In this document: positions 20,101-29,999 of the stretch, piece after piece
How the letters are laid out: the number at the start of each line of letters is the position of its first letter
Numbering within the stretch: the stretch's first letter is position 1
From: Gnetum montanum
Taxonomy: Eukaryota; Streptophyta; Gnetopsida; Gnetales; Gnetaceae
Length of the DNA: 31,632 nucleotides
NCBI GenBank assembly: GCA_015680685.1
Contig: MNCI01022543.1
Location: 28,668-60,299, forward strand
Direction: 5' to 3'
The notes under the pieces: model-generated
Told to the model about the DNA's origin: nothing
What the model saw: the letters and a program-made list of their open reading frames with translations, nothing else
The model's database searches: none
Translations under genes and position numbers: made by a program

Positions 20101-23100
20101 GCAATAAAGACCATGCAGAATCATGAATTATAGCATCTTTCTAAATAATATAGAAAATTGTTAAAACTATTACTATAAAATTCCTTTAAACCATAATCTA
20201 AAACATGGTCATTTCAGATATCAATTGCAACTGATGATGAATCTAGTATGATTTAAAATGTCTTACAATAAAAAAAATGCAAGGTATGTATAGGACAATA
20301 ATCACTTCAGATTTTTATATTTCGTATTCATATAGAAGATATATAAAAGAAATGTATCGATTGCTTTTATTCAATAAAAGGGTAAAGTAAAATGAACACA
20401 AGGATACAACTTCGGCCCGAATGATGTCTCCAGGACGAAAAGATTCATACATATCTACTTTGTCAATCTCTGTAGCCCGTACATCTTGTTGTCTATAAGG
20501 ACACAAACCCACTATTGTTAGGGAACATTAGATGTAGCATCCACTAACAGTGTTGAAAGTGGTTGGGCATACTAAGACACATATTTTACTGTTATTGTAA
20601 CTGCCAAAGAGAATAAAAAACAAATCGTGTACTGCTTAAAGTAAAATACCAAACAATGCATTTACGATAAGACATCCAAGTACCTCACAAAACCTGAAAA
20701 TTTTTCTTTCACTGCTTTTCTTCCCACTGAAACTATATCTGCAATGGCCCTTCTTGGCAACACCTTAGTAATCTGTTTGGGAAAAAAAAGCAATTCCAGT
20801 AAATAAAAATGTGCACTAATTTGAAACTGAAATAAGAACAATGAGATGTTAGTTTAATGGTAAGAATCTTGGATTGGTAATCCCAGCTGGACAGCACTAA
20901 GTTATACATTAAAAAATATTTCCATAGAAGGAATTCTGAAATTGGTCCAATAGATCCAAAGGGTCTTAGTGGATGTAAGTAAACAAATTTCAGTTTCAGT
21001 TTGATAATAACATAGGGCTTGCTCTGTTTACTATTTATGGAATATGGAATGAAAACAGATAAAAAAGCTATGCCTAAAACCTAACAGAAAATTTAAGGTG
21101 GATGACAGATACTCCAATGTCTCTAATACAAACACATCTTTGTTTACAGCCTTGTATTTATTTCAGTGCATTTCAGCTAAAGGTAGAAAACAACATGTTA
21201 GACCTTTAATTGCATTTCTCATAAACCTTAAAGTTACATTATTTACGTTGCCAAATTTCCATTTCTTAAAAACAGGTTAGCTATTGTTCATCATATTCTC
21301 TAATATTTATCTTAAAAAGCAAAGAGTGAAACCATACAATCCACCAGCATGCACACAAATGTGGAACACACCATTAAAGAGTGACAGATTTTCCAAAACT
21401 AAACCAAAAGTCTTAGAGTGGGATTAGTAATGCTATTTTATGATTTAGTGTACATTTACATAAAATAAAACCATAGGTAAAGAAAACATGATTGTAATGT
21501 AATCATCTAAAATAAAAAATAAGGCAACTCATAATCAACTTTGAGAATGACAAGGGCAACAAAATTAATAAAGATTTAAAGATTGCTGAGACTCATATAT
21601 TTGTAAATTTGTTTCCTGATCAACCCAAACAGATTTAGAGTTATTGTTAACAGGAAATGATATAATAATATCATAATACTTTTTCAATGACACAATCATA
21701 TTAATCATATTCTGGGAAAAAAAGAAAAAAGAAAGGAACTTCATCATATAACATAGCTAAGAACAATAAGTTTTCAGATATTTTATTATTCAGAAAAACA
21801 AGTTAATGGTTCTCTAGAATGGTAGACCTGGAGGCTATGAGAGCTTACAGAAATCATTCTTTCAACAATTGAAGAACTGGAATTTCATTGACAATTTTAT
21901 TTAATATAACACAACTACAATGAAACCATTCTCACTTGCCTCCATAATATAGACAATCCAGTTAATGATTGTTCACATACAACTGAAAGGTGTGGATGTA
22001 TGCAAAAGTTGCACATGCACAGAATTTGTTTTTTGGCAATCAAAGGCGCACATTATTAGATTTATTTAAACTCGTCAATGATATATATTGGAAGCATTTT
22101 AATTGGCACTCTTTGCACATAAATAGAGAAATCCAATAAAAATTGGTTAAAAGCAGTTTCTTTCATGTATTTTGCAAGATCTTGTTCAAACTTTCTAACA
22201 TATGGTAAATTTTTGTGTGCAATAGCATTTTCATGATGTTAGGATTTAATATGATAAAAGATCTTTCTTCTTGTGAGTTAAGATTAGGGAAACTTAGAAA
22301 GATGCGTAGAACAAAAATCATGTTATAGTTTTCTAACACAGCCTTTCAGTGTGTGAAATACTCCACTTTTAAGCATGGCTACAGGCTGCAATTTTATGTT
22401 TGTAAGGGTTGATAGCTTTACATGTTATCAAAGTTGAACCACTCCTACAAAACCTCTCCAAAGAGGACTTCAGCACGGAAAGTGAAATATATATTTGTAT
22501 TTACCATTTACCATTTTCATATAGTACTGTACTTGTCTACAGGCAATACACAGTAACATATCTGCAATGCAGCATCACCGTGGCTTCCTATGTACTTATG
22601 ATGCATTAGTGCTAACAGTAAGTAACAAAAACTATGCTACAATATTTTAAGGGTGTTTTATCCTCGTCAAGGATTGAATAGAACGATATATTTTGGTGGT
22701 ATTTCTCATCATTATGATTGAAACGAGGATTAATACCAAATCTCATGGTACAAACAATCAACTACACTGATAAATGATTTTTTCCCTAAACTATGATTAA
22801 GCCTTGACATTGACCTGTAGGATACATAAAGCTTACCCACAAGCCATCAGGCTTCAGCTTACCGAGAAAAGGTATTGCATTAAGAAAAGGCCATGCTACA
22901 AATTCAAGCATGCCACCTCACCTTGAATACTGAATTCACAGACTGCGCAAATAAACAAGGATCTTGCTCCTTATAGAGGCAAATGGGCAAAGAGAACTCA
23001 TGTAAACAACCCCATTTTATTGGTACAAGGCTAGGACAATGATTATGAAAGACCAGGCAGGCAGAACTTCAAAGCTGAGAGGGTGATGACTTTGCTAATA

Positions 23101-23747
23101 ATTTAGTGATAATAATAGAACAATCAAACTAAAGCATCATTTAAAGTGATGGTAAGGTGTTAGTTTTTCATGTGGCAAGACCTGCATACCAGCTTGGAAA
23201 CATTCTACTTGACAGGATAAGCATTGAGCTTCCAAGTGATGATCATTTTAATGTAAGCATCAAACTGCAAAAACGCATAACGACGTCCATTTTGGGTTTG
23301 TAAATCATGAAAATCACACAACTTTAACAAATGCTTTCGTTCATTACTTCCTAATCAATTAAAACTGCAAATTTAAGAGCAGACCTACTTTGGCAGTAAC
23401 GATGGCTCCAGCCTCGGGTACTGGCGCAGGCTCCTTCCCCCTCACCACTTCCACGGTTGGCCTCTGCAACGAATATGATTCACAGCACGTTCGTGGAATG
23501 AATTAACCCCACAAGCAGAAACTCTAAAACCCCAATAGTAAACTAAAACAAAAAACATAAAACGAGGTGAGAAGGAAGGCCAGCAAACCTTGTCATGGGC
23601 TTCCGGTGATGCAGGAATAAGGCGTTTGAGTCCAACAACAGAGGCATAAATTGTGTTATTAAAGGAATTTAGGTAAGTCCCAGGCCCTGCTACAAACTCA
23701 TGCGACTTTCCCACTACCTCTCCGGGTGTTTTCCTCTCTTCTGCCAT
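17194..23747 (-). CDS. CSL4: Exosome complex component CSL4, six exons, 192 aa
   Basis: This is an S1-domain cap subunit of the RNA exosome, the nuclear and cytoplasmic 3'-5' RNA processing and decay machine. Minus-strand exons, in order: 23747-23589, 23463-23389, 20772-20684, 20492-20408, 18596-18515 and 17282-17194. The frame is open throughout and ends at TGA. The N-terminal domain is at about 10-45 (VVGKSHEFVAGPGTYLN), and the S1 domain at about 72-150. The S1 part includes QQDVRATEIDKVDMY (109-123) and SFRPGDIIRAEV (125-136), which closely resemble animal and plant CSL4. LSLGDARAYQLSTAKNELGV follows. The C-terminal part (MIAIDWDKMQCPL...RKVAKL) matches the family's last block, and the length is close to that of the human protein (195). 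The donor of exon 4 at GTT|GTATCC was chosen because it joins in phase to LSLGDAR. Introns are 125, 2616, 191, 1811 and 1232 bp. The start is the first ATG of the conserved frame. The gene converges on the WRKY gene. Confidence 0.93.
17283..18514 (-). other. CSL4 intron 5
   Basis: This holds the (AAAT)n tract. The stretch around 17560-17960 is a little less AT-rich and has an open frame at 17763-17966 that I do not recognise. No exon-like match to CSL4 occurs here, and the mature frame is complete without it. Confidence 0.6.
17431..17453 (+). repeat. (AAAT)n microsatellite in CSL4 intron 5
   Basis: About five to six AAAT units sit in the last intron of CSL4. It is a simple repeat of likely variable length, with no evident function. 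Confidence 0.8.
18597..20407 (-). other. CSL4 intron 4
   Basis: This 1.8-kb AT-rich intron has small frames on both strands (18964-19213, 19483-19704) that look like chance openings. The phrase TCATCATTTGAAGTGATGGT near 19432 recurs at about 23132 in intron 2, so both introns carry a piece of the same repeat. Confidence 0.6.
20773..23388 (-). other. CSL4 intron 2, the longest
   Basis: This 2616-bp intron holds a SINE fragment at 20838-20912 (on the strand opposite the gene) and a repeat phrase near 23132 shared with intron 4. I see no nested gene. Frames at 21565-21747 and 22409-22609 are unremarkable. Confidence 0.6.
20838..20912 (+). repeat. SINE fragment in CSL4 intron 2
   Basis: AACAATGAGATGTTAGTTTA, then ATGGTAAGAATCTTGGATTG and CAGCACTAAGTTATACATT, follows the SINE family with a deletion across the B-box. 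It lies antisense to the host gene. Confidence 0.5.
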
Positions 23748-24029
23748 GGGAAAAAAAATATAATCACTCCACTCTAAACTTCCGCCTGTAATTGCCGCTT
23801 AATTTTGAATGTCTCAGCTGTTGGGTTTGCACACATCTAAGAGCCCAGTTCTGTCACAATTTGCTGATGTATTCTTGCACCTAAATCCAAATCATAGAGT
23901 CGCCGGAAGGCTTGACACTTTGGAACTTTGTTCACCGTTCCAAAACCTTGTTTAACAAATTCATCAATTGAAGCAAGACCTAAGTTTGGGGTTAACTCTT
24001 GGAATGATTGTAAGGCCGTGGTGGTGATT
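23748..24029 (-). promoter_or_regulatory. CSL4 upstream region
   Basis: This is 5' of the CSL4 ATG and less AT-rich than the repeats beyond it. No clear TATA box was found, as is common for housekeeping genes. The promoter is inferred from position only. Repeat sequence begins within about 300 bp of the ATG. Confidence 0.35.
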
Positions 24030-24150
24030 GAACCTATGAAATTGATTTTATTTTTTTTGAAGTATAACTCAGTGTTGCAACACTATAATTGAACTATGAC
24101 TTAAGGGGTTATCAACCTATGACTTTTACCATTAACATAGCATTTCATTG
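24030..24150 (-). repeat. Degenerate SINE
   Basis: The minus-strand reading gives CAATGAAATGCTATGTTAAT, GGTAAAAGTCATAGG and a TTCAATTATAG-like B-box region. The outline fits the SINE family but with many changes, so this is an old copy or a relative. Confidence 0.4.
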
Positions 24151-24242
24151 TTAAATATTTTTTTTGAGCTACCAAAACCTTTGTAGAACCTTACTTAGTA
24201 GGATGAGCATTGAGCCTTTAAGTGATAACCTTTGCTAGGGGA

Positions 24243-24749
24243 GGTGTTGGACCAAGAAAATTAATAAAAATATTAAAAATTCTAGAGTATAGTAGATCAT
24301 TGAAAAGAGAGTCTAAAGAAAAAGCCCAATTTTTTTGGGATGCCTTTTTAGGTTTTCATCCTTATGACCAACCCTAAAAAACCTTCTCTCTAAGATAGAA
24401 AAAGGATTAGGCCTTGCCCTTATTTAAAAGCATCCTCATGGGTTTTCAGTTTCTACTAAAGGGTTTCTTATAAAGAAAAGGAGAAAACTCTCTTTAAAAA
24501 TAAAAGAATAAATCAATCAAAAATCATGAACAAATAGCAACAAAAGTTGAAAGCTTTCCATCCTTGAGCCTCCAAAACAAAAAGAAACTAATATTGTAGA
24601 AAAAAAATTAATTATTTAGCTTTCACTAGGAGGTTTATGGTATTTAACTTCTAAATAGAGTAGAAAACAAGTGGTCAAAGAAAATTTCCAAAGACAACGA
24701 AAGGAAGTAGACAAAGCAAGTTGATCACCAAGAATGACTTCATTGATGC
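24243..24749 (-). mobile_element. LINE copy B, 3' half (split by viral insert)
   Basis: Reverse-complemented, it is collinear with 4380-4943 of the LINE at 3125, from GATGAAGTCATTCTTGGTG-like sequence to the terminal GGTCCAACA. Homology stops abruptly at 24749 after TTGATGC and resumes at 27510 with TTGGTTGG. The two halves together match the uninterrupted copy, so the DNA between is an insertion. Confidence 0.8.
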
Positions 24750-24750
24750 C

Positions 24751-26031
24751 CAACACATCGGGATGTCTCCTAGTCTTAGGAAAGAATGCAAAACAGAAAT
24801 TCAGGAGTATTTATAAAGAAAATTAATTAGACCAAGCACTAGTATGTTTGCCTGTGCTGCTTTCTTTGTAAACAAACGCGTTGAATTAGTCAGGGGTAAA
24901 AAACGTTTAGTCGTTAATTATAAACCCTTGAACGACATAATTAAATCTGTCCAACATCCGATACCCAGTAAAGATGATTTGTTTCAACGACTGCCACACA
25001 CTAATATCTATTCCAAGTTTGATTTAAAATCAGGTTTTTGGCAGATCCAGATCCATGAATCAGATCGTTGGAAAACCGTATTCACAGTCCCAGGAGGACT
25101 CTACGAATGGAATGTTCTACCGTTTGGTATAAAAACAGCTCCATCAATTTTCCAGAAAATGATGGACTCCATTTTTCATTCGTACCCATTTATTTTAGCT
25201 TATATAGATGATATATTAGTTCTTAGTAAATCTGTTAAAAAACATATAGAACACTTAAACATATTTGCTGACTTAATAGACAAAAATGGTCTTGTCCTTT
25301 CACCCACAAAAATGAAGATAGGACAACCTAACATAGAATTTCTAGAATTAGAAATTTCTGCTAGTATCATCCAACTGCAACCTCATATTATACAAAGTAT
25401 AGTTAAATTTCCAGATGTATTGGAAAATAAATTACAAATTCAACGTTTTTTAGGTTGTATAAATTATGTATCTGATTTCTTTAAAGATATTGCCAAAGAA
25501 CGTGATGTTCTTAATTAGTTACTACAAAAACATTCTCCACCATGGACTGATCATTGCATTAAGGCTGTTAAAAAGATCAAACAGGTTTATCAACATTTGC
25601 CCTCTTTATTCCTTCCAGGAGACAACAAATTTATTCTTGAAATAGACACCTTTGAAATGTTTTGGGGAGCCACACTAAAACAAGAACAAAACCATACCAT
25701 CAGAATTTGTAGGTATGCTTCAGGTAAATTTAATGAAGCACAACAAAAATATCATAGCTCTCATGAAGAGCTTCTTGCCATCGTTAAAGGTATTAAGAAA
25801 TTTAGGTTATTCTTACAACCACAACGATTTATTGTAAGAAGCGATTTGAAGCATTTTGACAAATACCTACAGTCAAAAAATCTTTCAAAAGTGGCTCATA
25901 CACGGCTTATTTGTTGGAGTTTGTTTTTAGCTAACTTTGAATTTGATAGTGAATATTTAGAAGGTAATAAAAATTGTTTAGCCGATTTTCTTACTAGGGA
26001 ATTCCAGTTCCCTAGTCCTACTGATGTTTGA
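24751..26031 (+). pseudogene. Pararetroviral polymerase (RT-RNase H), broken
   Basis: One frame runs from the insertion edge to the TGA at 26029-26031, with a TAA upstream of the ATG at 24844 and a TAG at 25516-25518. RT landmarks include KRLVVNYKPLN, FDLKSGFWQI, LPFGIKTAPSIFQ and the catalytic YIDD in ILAYIDDILVLSKS; FLGCINYVSDFF follows. The RNase H part (25597 on) shows FILEIDTFEMFWGATL, HEELLAIVKGIKKFR and NCLADFLTRE, the order seen in caulimovirids. The ATG at 24844 lies inside the polymerase and is not its natural start, since recognisable coding sequence continues upstream. No protease or capsid region is present. Confidence 0.85.
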
Positions 26032-26921
26032 AGTTTTGTACAGAGTTATTAAGAGGCGAAGGATGGACTCTTCGTTCTTTTAGACGTTTACGTCCATGTA
26101 CTACTCATGAGAGGTTTCTTAGTTTTCCACAGTACTTTGCTGAAACTACCCGACATCAAAATAGCTGGAAAGAATTCTGCTCATTAACTGAAGCTCAACA
26201 GTCTGGTGCATCCATCACTCAAAGGGTGTTTACTACGTACTCTACTCCTTCTATCCGAACCACTAGAACAACTATCCCTTCTCTCTATATCCATTTAACC
26301 ATGGATGTTAAAATCAACAATCTTGATTTTGAACGATGGTACAATAATGACTGTCTCAATTGGTCTTACTATCAACCAAGTGATTTCCACATGTACCGAA
26401 TTGAATTTAATCCACAGTCCATGCCATCCACTGATTCTGTAATGTTTTGGTCCTGGTGGGCATGATTTGGTCATGCTCCTGTCCATCTCCCTCCAAACTA
26501 TCCAGGATATCTCAGAGCACGCCTGACTGAACATCATGGGGATTTCTCTTTCTATGGTAGTGCGACAACTGTGGCCTGACATTTCATACATATGGCTTCC
26601 AGTCCTGTTTATTTCTTGGTCACATGTATCACTAAGAGGATTGATTGGAAAAACACATGGGGACAAGCCTTCTATCAAGATGTGTATACGACCAATTCTT
26701 TTGACATCCAGCATCATTGCCATGTCCACATGAAAGTGCCTTACACGCTGGAATTGTATTATCAAGATCGCCGTATCGACGAATATCGTGCTGCAAGGGG
26801 AAGAGAGTCCAAAATTTATCTAGTTGGACTCCACTCAGAAGGATCCAATATCAGTACAGATAGCACACCTTCTGATTCTTCGGGGCGTCATGATTACAGT
26901 TTGGATGAGTTTCATAATTAA
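26025..26921 (+). pseudogene. Unrecognised pararetroviral ORF downstream of polymerase, two in-frame stops
   Basis: A frame of about 298 codons follows the polymerase frame, overlapping its end by 7 bases and shifted. It is interrupted only by TGA at 26463-26465 and TGA at 26577-26579. It begins after a TGA at 26022-26024 with no ATG; the first in-frame ATG is at 26301. It is rich in aromatic residues and His (for example FHMYRIEFNPQS, WKNTWGQAFYQDVY, HVHMKVPYTLELYY) with no domain I can name. Position between RNase H and the promoter is where some caulimovirids carry a transactivator-like or other accessory ORF, but I see no matching motif. Confidence 0.55.
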
Positions 26922-27077
26922 GCAGTCAACTCAGAAGGAGAGGATGTCGACTTCAGTCCCAATAGTCCTTCATCACGCTGAAAAAGGTGTCTACCACAAT
27001 CTCCATAATGATGATTCGAATCCTAAAAAGTAGATCATCCCAACTGGCTACCACTATCCTAAGTCGGTCTGTAATGC

Positions 27078-27087
27078 TATAAATAGC
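27078..27087 (+). promoter_or_regulatory. TATA box of the pararetroviral pregenomic promoter
   Basis: CTATAAATAG sits about 160 bp after the end of the last viral ORF. It precedes a poly(A) signal by 250 bp and the primer-binding site by about 350 bp. This arrangement matches the pregenomic RNA promoter of caulimovirids. Whether it is active today is unknown. Confidence 0.65.
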
Positions 27088-27330
27088 CGTGTGTGGTAAA
27101 GTAGAGGCATAAGCAAAGTAGCATAAGCATTAGTAAGTCTAAGTCTTTCTGCAAGTTTGAGTCTGTAAGCTTCTGCAAGTAGTGTGATAGTGTAAGGAGA
27201 AGATATCAGTTTTTTGATGCTCCCTACTCAGAAACTAAGCATTCTCTCCTCTACTGAAAGAGAGATCGTTCTTTGATGCGTTTTGCTCAAGAACAAGCAT
27301 TCCTTTCAGTTTTGTAATCCCGTTGTGTGC

Positions 27331-27336
27331 AATAAA
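27331..27336 (+). terminator. Pararetroviral poly(A) signal
   Basis: AATAAA, followed by a GT-rich stretch (TGGTGTGTGTTTGTG) that resembles a downstream element. In caulimovirids this signal lies in the leader and is used on the second pass around the circular template. Confidence 0.6.
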
Positions 27337-27425
27337 ATGGTGTGTGTTTGTGTATCTCTGTGTTATTATCTGTGCATCCATATGAGCATTTGCGTTGCAT
27401 AAGAGCACTACGTAACATCGAGAGG

Positions 27426-27437
27426 TGGTATCGGAGC
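27426..27437 (+). other. tRNA-Met primer-binding site
   Basis: TGGTATCGGAGC differs at one base (A to G at position 8) from TGGTATCAGAGC, the sequence complementary to the 3' end of initiator tRNA-Met. By convention this site is nucleotide 1 of caulimovirid genomes. It follows the poly(A) signal by 90 bp. Confidence 0.75.
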
Positions 27438-27509
27438 CTTGTTGCAGTTCTTCATTCATCACAGCCAGGGGTGGACGTGAGGGTTGTTTGTAAGATCATT
27501 CTGAAGTGC

Positions 27510-29130
27510 TTGGTTGGAAGTTTTTACAAAATTTAGATGTTCATTTCTAAGCATGTTGAGCAATAGGACACTCAAAAAACATAAAAAATAAAAAAACATG
27601 AGAAAATGAATCTTCAATTCTACAAAGAGGACATTGAGAAGAAACATTTCTCATATGTTTAAGACGAGTGTTGATAGGAAGATATGGATGAATAAGACAC
27701 ATAAAAAATATGAATTTTAAGAAATGTAGGAGCTCTCCAAATATTTTTCATTTTTCTTATTCAAAAGTGCAATGATAATTGCATTGTCCATGCTTTATTA
27801 ACTTTCTTATGAATAAAATCATTCTTTGTAATAATGTTGTCAGCAACTTTCAAATTAAAGGGAAAAGTATATCTATCATCCTTTCAAAAAATTTCTGGAA
27901 AAGTCTAATGCAAACTTTGACTAAATTATCAAGATTAGAAATTAATTTTCAAATTTTTTTTGCTCTTTCTATTCAAACCATAGATGCTAGAAGCTTCATT
28001 CCATGTAATCCATCTATTGTGCATACATAGATAAGAAAATGTAGTGATGCCAAATTTACTCCAAGTGGTACACAATTTGGATGAATTAGTAGCCTAATCT
28101 CCTTCATTAAAAGGAAGCCATCATGGACTAATTTCTTTAAGCATATCTTCTAAAACTGTAATATAATTGTAATTTCAATATTTACTGAGCTTGCACCATA
28201 AATAGAGGACCATAAATAGAAATGGCCTAAGGAAAAAGAAGGTAGTAAAGAAAGTTGTTACAAGATCAAAATTTATCATTTTTAGGTTTTCCTTGCATAA
28301 GTTTGTTTCTTAAAAGAGGCATCCAAGCATCATTTTCATTAATGCACTTTGCCATCCACTTTGCTGCAAAAGAAATACCCTAGTTATAATAATTAATGAG
28401 ACTAAGTCTTCCATCTTTCTTGCTATTAATGCAAATATCCCAAGCAACTCTAGAAAAACTTTTTTTGTGTTGCTTAGTAGACCAAAGAAATCGATGGATA
28501 ATACAATCAATTCTATCATAAGAAGTTTTAGAAGGAGCCCAACAATTGGAGTAATAAACATGAATTTATTAAAGCATCTAATTAATAACTAAAACTTTAT
28601 CAATAAGAGAGCTTTTTTCCTTTTAATCTATCATGATTTTTTTTTCAATTTTATCAATCACATAATTGTCCAAAATACTAAGATTAGGCTCAAAAGAAAA
28701 ATGTATTCCTAAAATTTTGAAGATAGAATCTCTATTCAAGATTTTCTAAGGCTTAAGAATAATCCCCTTATCAATATTGCAATTATAGTAAACAAAATTT
28801 TTTTGCCAATTGATACAAGACTGAGATAACTTGTAGTAAACCTCCATTCTAGCTAAAAGAGTATTGATATATTGCAGAGAATTATTGATCATAAAAAAAA
28901 GAATCATATGCAAAGTGCATGTTAAGCAATTATGTACCTTGATCATCAATTGAAATTCTCTTAATGATATTCATTTGTAGATTAAAATATATATTGTGTA
29001 AAAGAAAGTTTGTAGTAATAATAAAAAGATGAGAAGCTGGGCGATAAAGATAACTCTTTTTAAGTATAAAGGAATAAGAACATAATTCATGATAGATGAA
29101 TTATATGGAAGGAGGCTTTTCAAAAATTCG
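27510..29130 (-). mobile_element. LINE copy B, 5' half with mutated RT core
   Basis: This continues the LINE interrupted at 24749. On the minus strand, from high to low coordinates, it shows a palm-domain block near 29040 (SHLFIITTNFLL). At about 28915 is the catalytic region HFAYDSFF, where the usual ADD reads AYD. The block MEVYYKLSQSCINWQK follows near 28830, then 28310-28561 and 27530-27700 match 3300-3560 and 4210-4380 of copy A. Frameshifts and stops are frequent. It extends further 5' than copy A and ends next to a plus-strand LINE at 29137. Confidence 0.75.
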
Positions 29131-29136
29131 TATGTT

Positions 29137-29945
29137 TTTTAGGTTGTCTTATTCATTAAGGTATTTCTATTGACACTTGTCTTCTAACATATGGGAATTG
29201 TTTCTCTTTAATGTCTTTTTTGTAGAAGTGAAAATTTATTTTCTCTTGTTTTTTTCTCTTTTTCATTTTGAATCTTCAATTACACAACATGCTTGGAAAT
29301 GGACACATCGAACTTGTAACAACTTTGAACCAAGCATTAATAATATCATTTTTAGGAATCAATGTGCTTTATTTACTTCATTTTTTTGCATCTAAAAGTG
29401 TCTTTAGCTAGTTGTTCTTTATTTTATTTGAAGGTTTCAATTGTGTAGCCATTTTCTAGTAGTAAGAGCATAGCTATGATCTTTCTTCAAGAGTTAAATA
29501 TTGGATTCTAAAGAATATTACCTTTCAATTATAACTCCAAGTAAAAAAGCTTTCAATGAAAGCTGAACAATTGATTTGTTTCCTATTGTATTAATTTCTT
29601 TATTTTTTCTCAAAGCCTCAAGTTGGTAAAGAAAGCTTCTATTGCTATTTGTTTATTATTTTTGATTAATGCTTTCTTTTGTCTTTAGAGAGATTTTTCT
29701 TCTTCTCTTTACAAGAAACCCTTTAGTAAGAAGTGAAAACCCATAACAACACTTATAAACAAGGGTAACGCCAAATCCTTTTCCTACTTTAAAGGGGAGG
29801 TTTTTCAAGATTGGTTGTAAGGATAAAATCCTAAAAAGACATCCTCTAATCCATTAGGCTTTTTCTTTAGAGTTTCTCTTCTATTTTGATGATTTGTTAT
29901 ACTGTACATTTTTTAAATTATTATTCACTTTTTTTAAGTTTGAAA
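29137..29945 (+). mobile_element. LINE copy C, 5'-truncated
   Basis: It begins GTTGTCTTATTCATTAAGG, matching about 4205 of copy A in the zinc-binding region, and is collinear to the 3' tail with ACAAGAAACCCTTTAGTAAG (about 29708) and CAAGATTGGTTGTAAGGAT. The small frame 29177-29395 is a remnant of the zinc-binding region, in which Cys codons remain. It lies directly against copy B in the opposite orientation. Confidence 0.75.
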
Positions 29946-29999
29946 TCTTCCTTCCTAATCCTTTCCCTTCAAAACATAAGGACATTTATCAAAATGAAA

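Larger units (their letters stand above)
24750..27509 (+). mobile_element. Endogenous pararetrovirus fragment (Caulimoviridae type)
   Basis: A 2.76-kb insertion inside a LINE. In order it holds RT and RNase H frames with no integrase, an additional ORF, a TATA box, a poly(A) signal and a tRNA-Met primer-binding site, then about 70 bp more. In an LTR retrotransposon the primer-binding site lies upstream of pol. Here it follows pol and the promoter, as expected for a circular caulimovirid genome cut and integrated. Capsid, movement protein and protease regions are missing, so this is a partial copy. A TGC at both edges (24747-24749 and 27507-27509) could be a very short target duplication or microhomology from end joining. 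It carries stops and cannot encode an intact polymerase. Confidence 0.85.

Noticed and set aside
20400-20407. Exon 4 donor of CSL4 at 20399 (TCCTT|GTGTTC)
   Set aside because: It cannot join in frame to exon 5, which itself supplies LSLGDAR. The donor at 20407 (GTT|GTATCC) joins in phase and restores the conserved sequence.
20493-20512. Start of a separate small gene at 20512 on the minus strand
   Set aside because: The frame 20315-20512 contains CSL4 exon 4. Its first residues lie before a good splice acceptor and do not belong to the mature protein.
24844-25518. Reading this as a host gene starting at the ATG at 24844
   Set aside because: The ATG lies inside a pararetroviral RT frame; recognisable coding sequence continues upstream, and the frame is cut by stops on both sides.
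26295-26765. 156-codon minus-strand frame opposite the viral downstream ORF
   Set aside because: It is antisense to a frame with better context (adjacent to the polymerase, same strand as the viral promoter), and no domain was recognised.
24750-27509. Ty3/gypsy LTR retrotransposon as the source of the RT
   Set aside because: No integrase follows RNase H, and the primer-binding site comes after pol and the promoter rather than before. This order fits a caulimovirid better.
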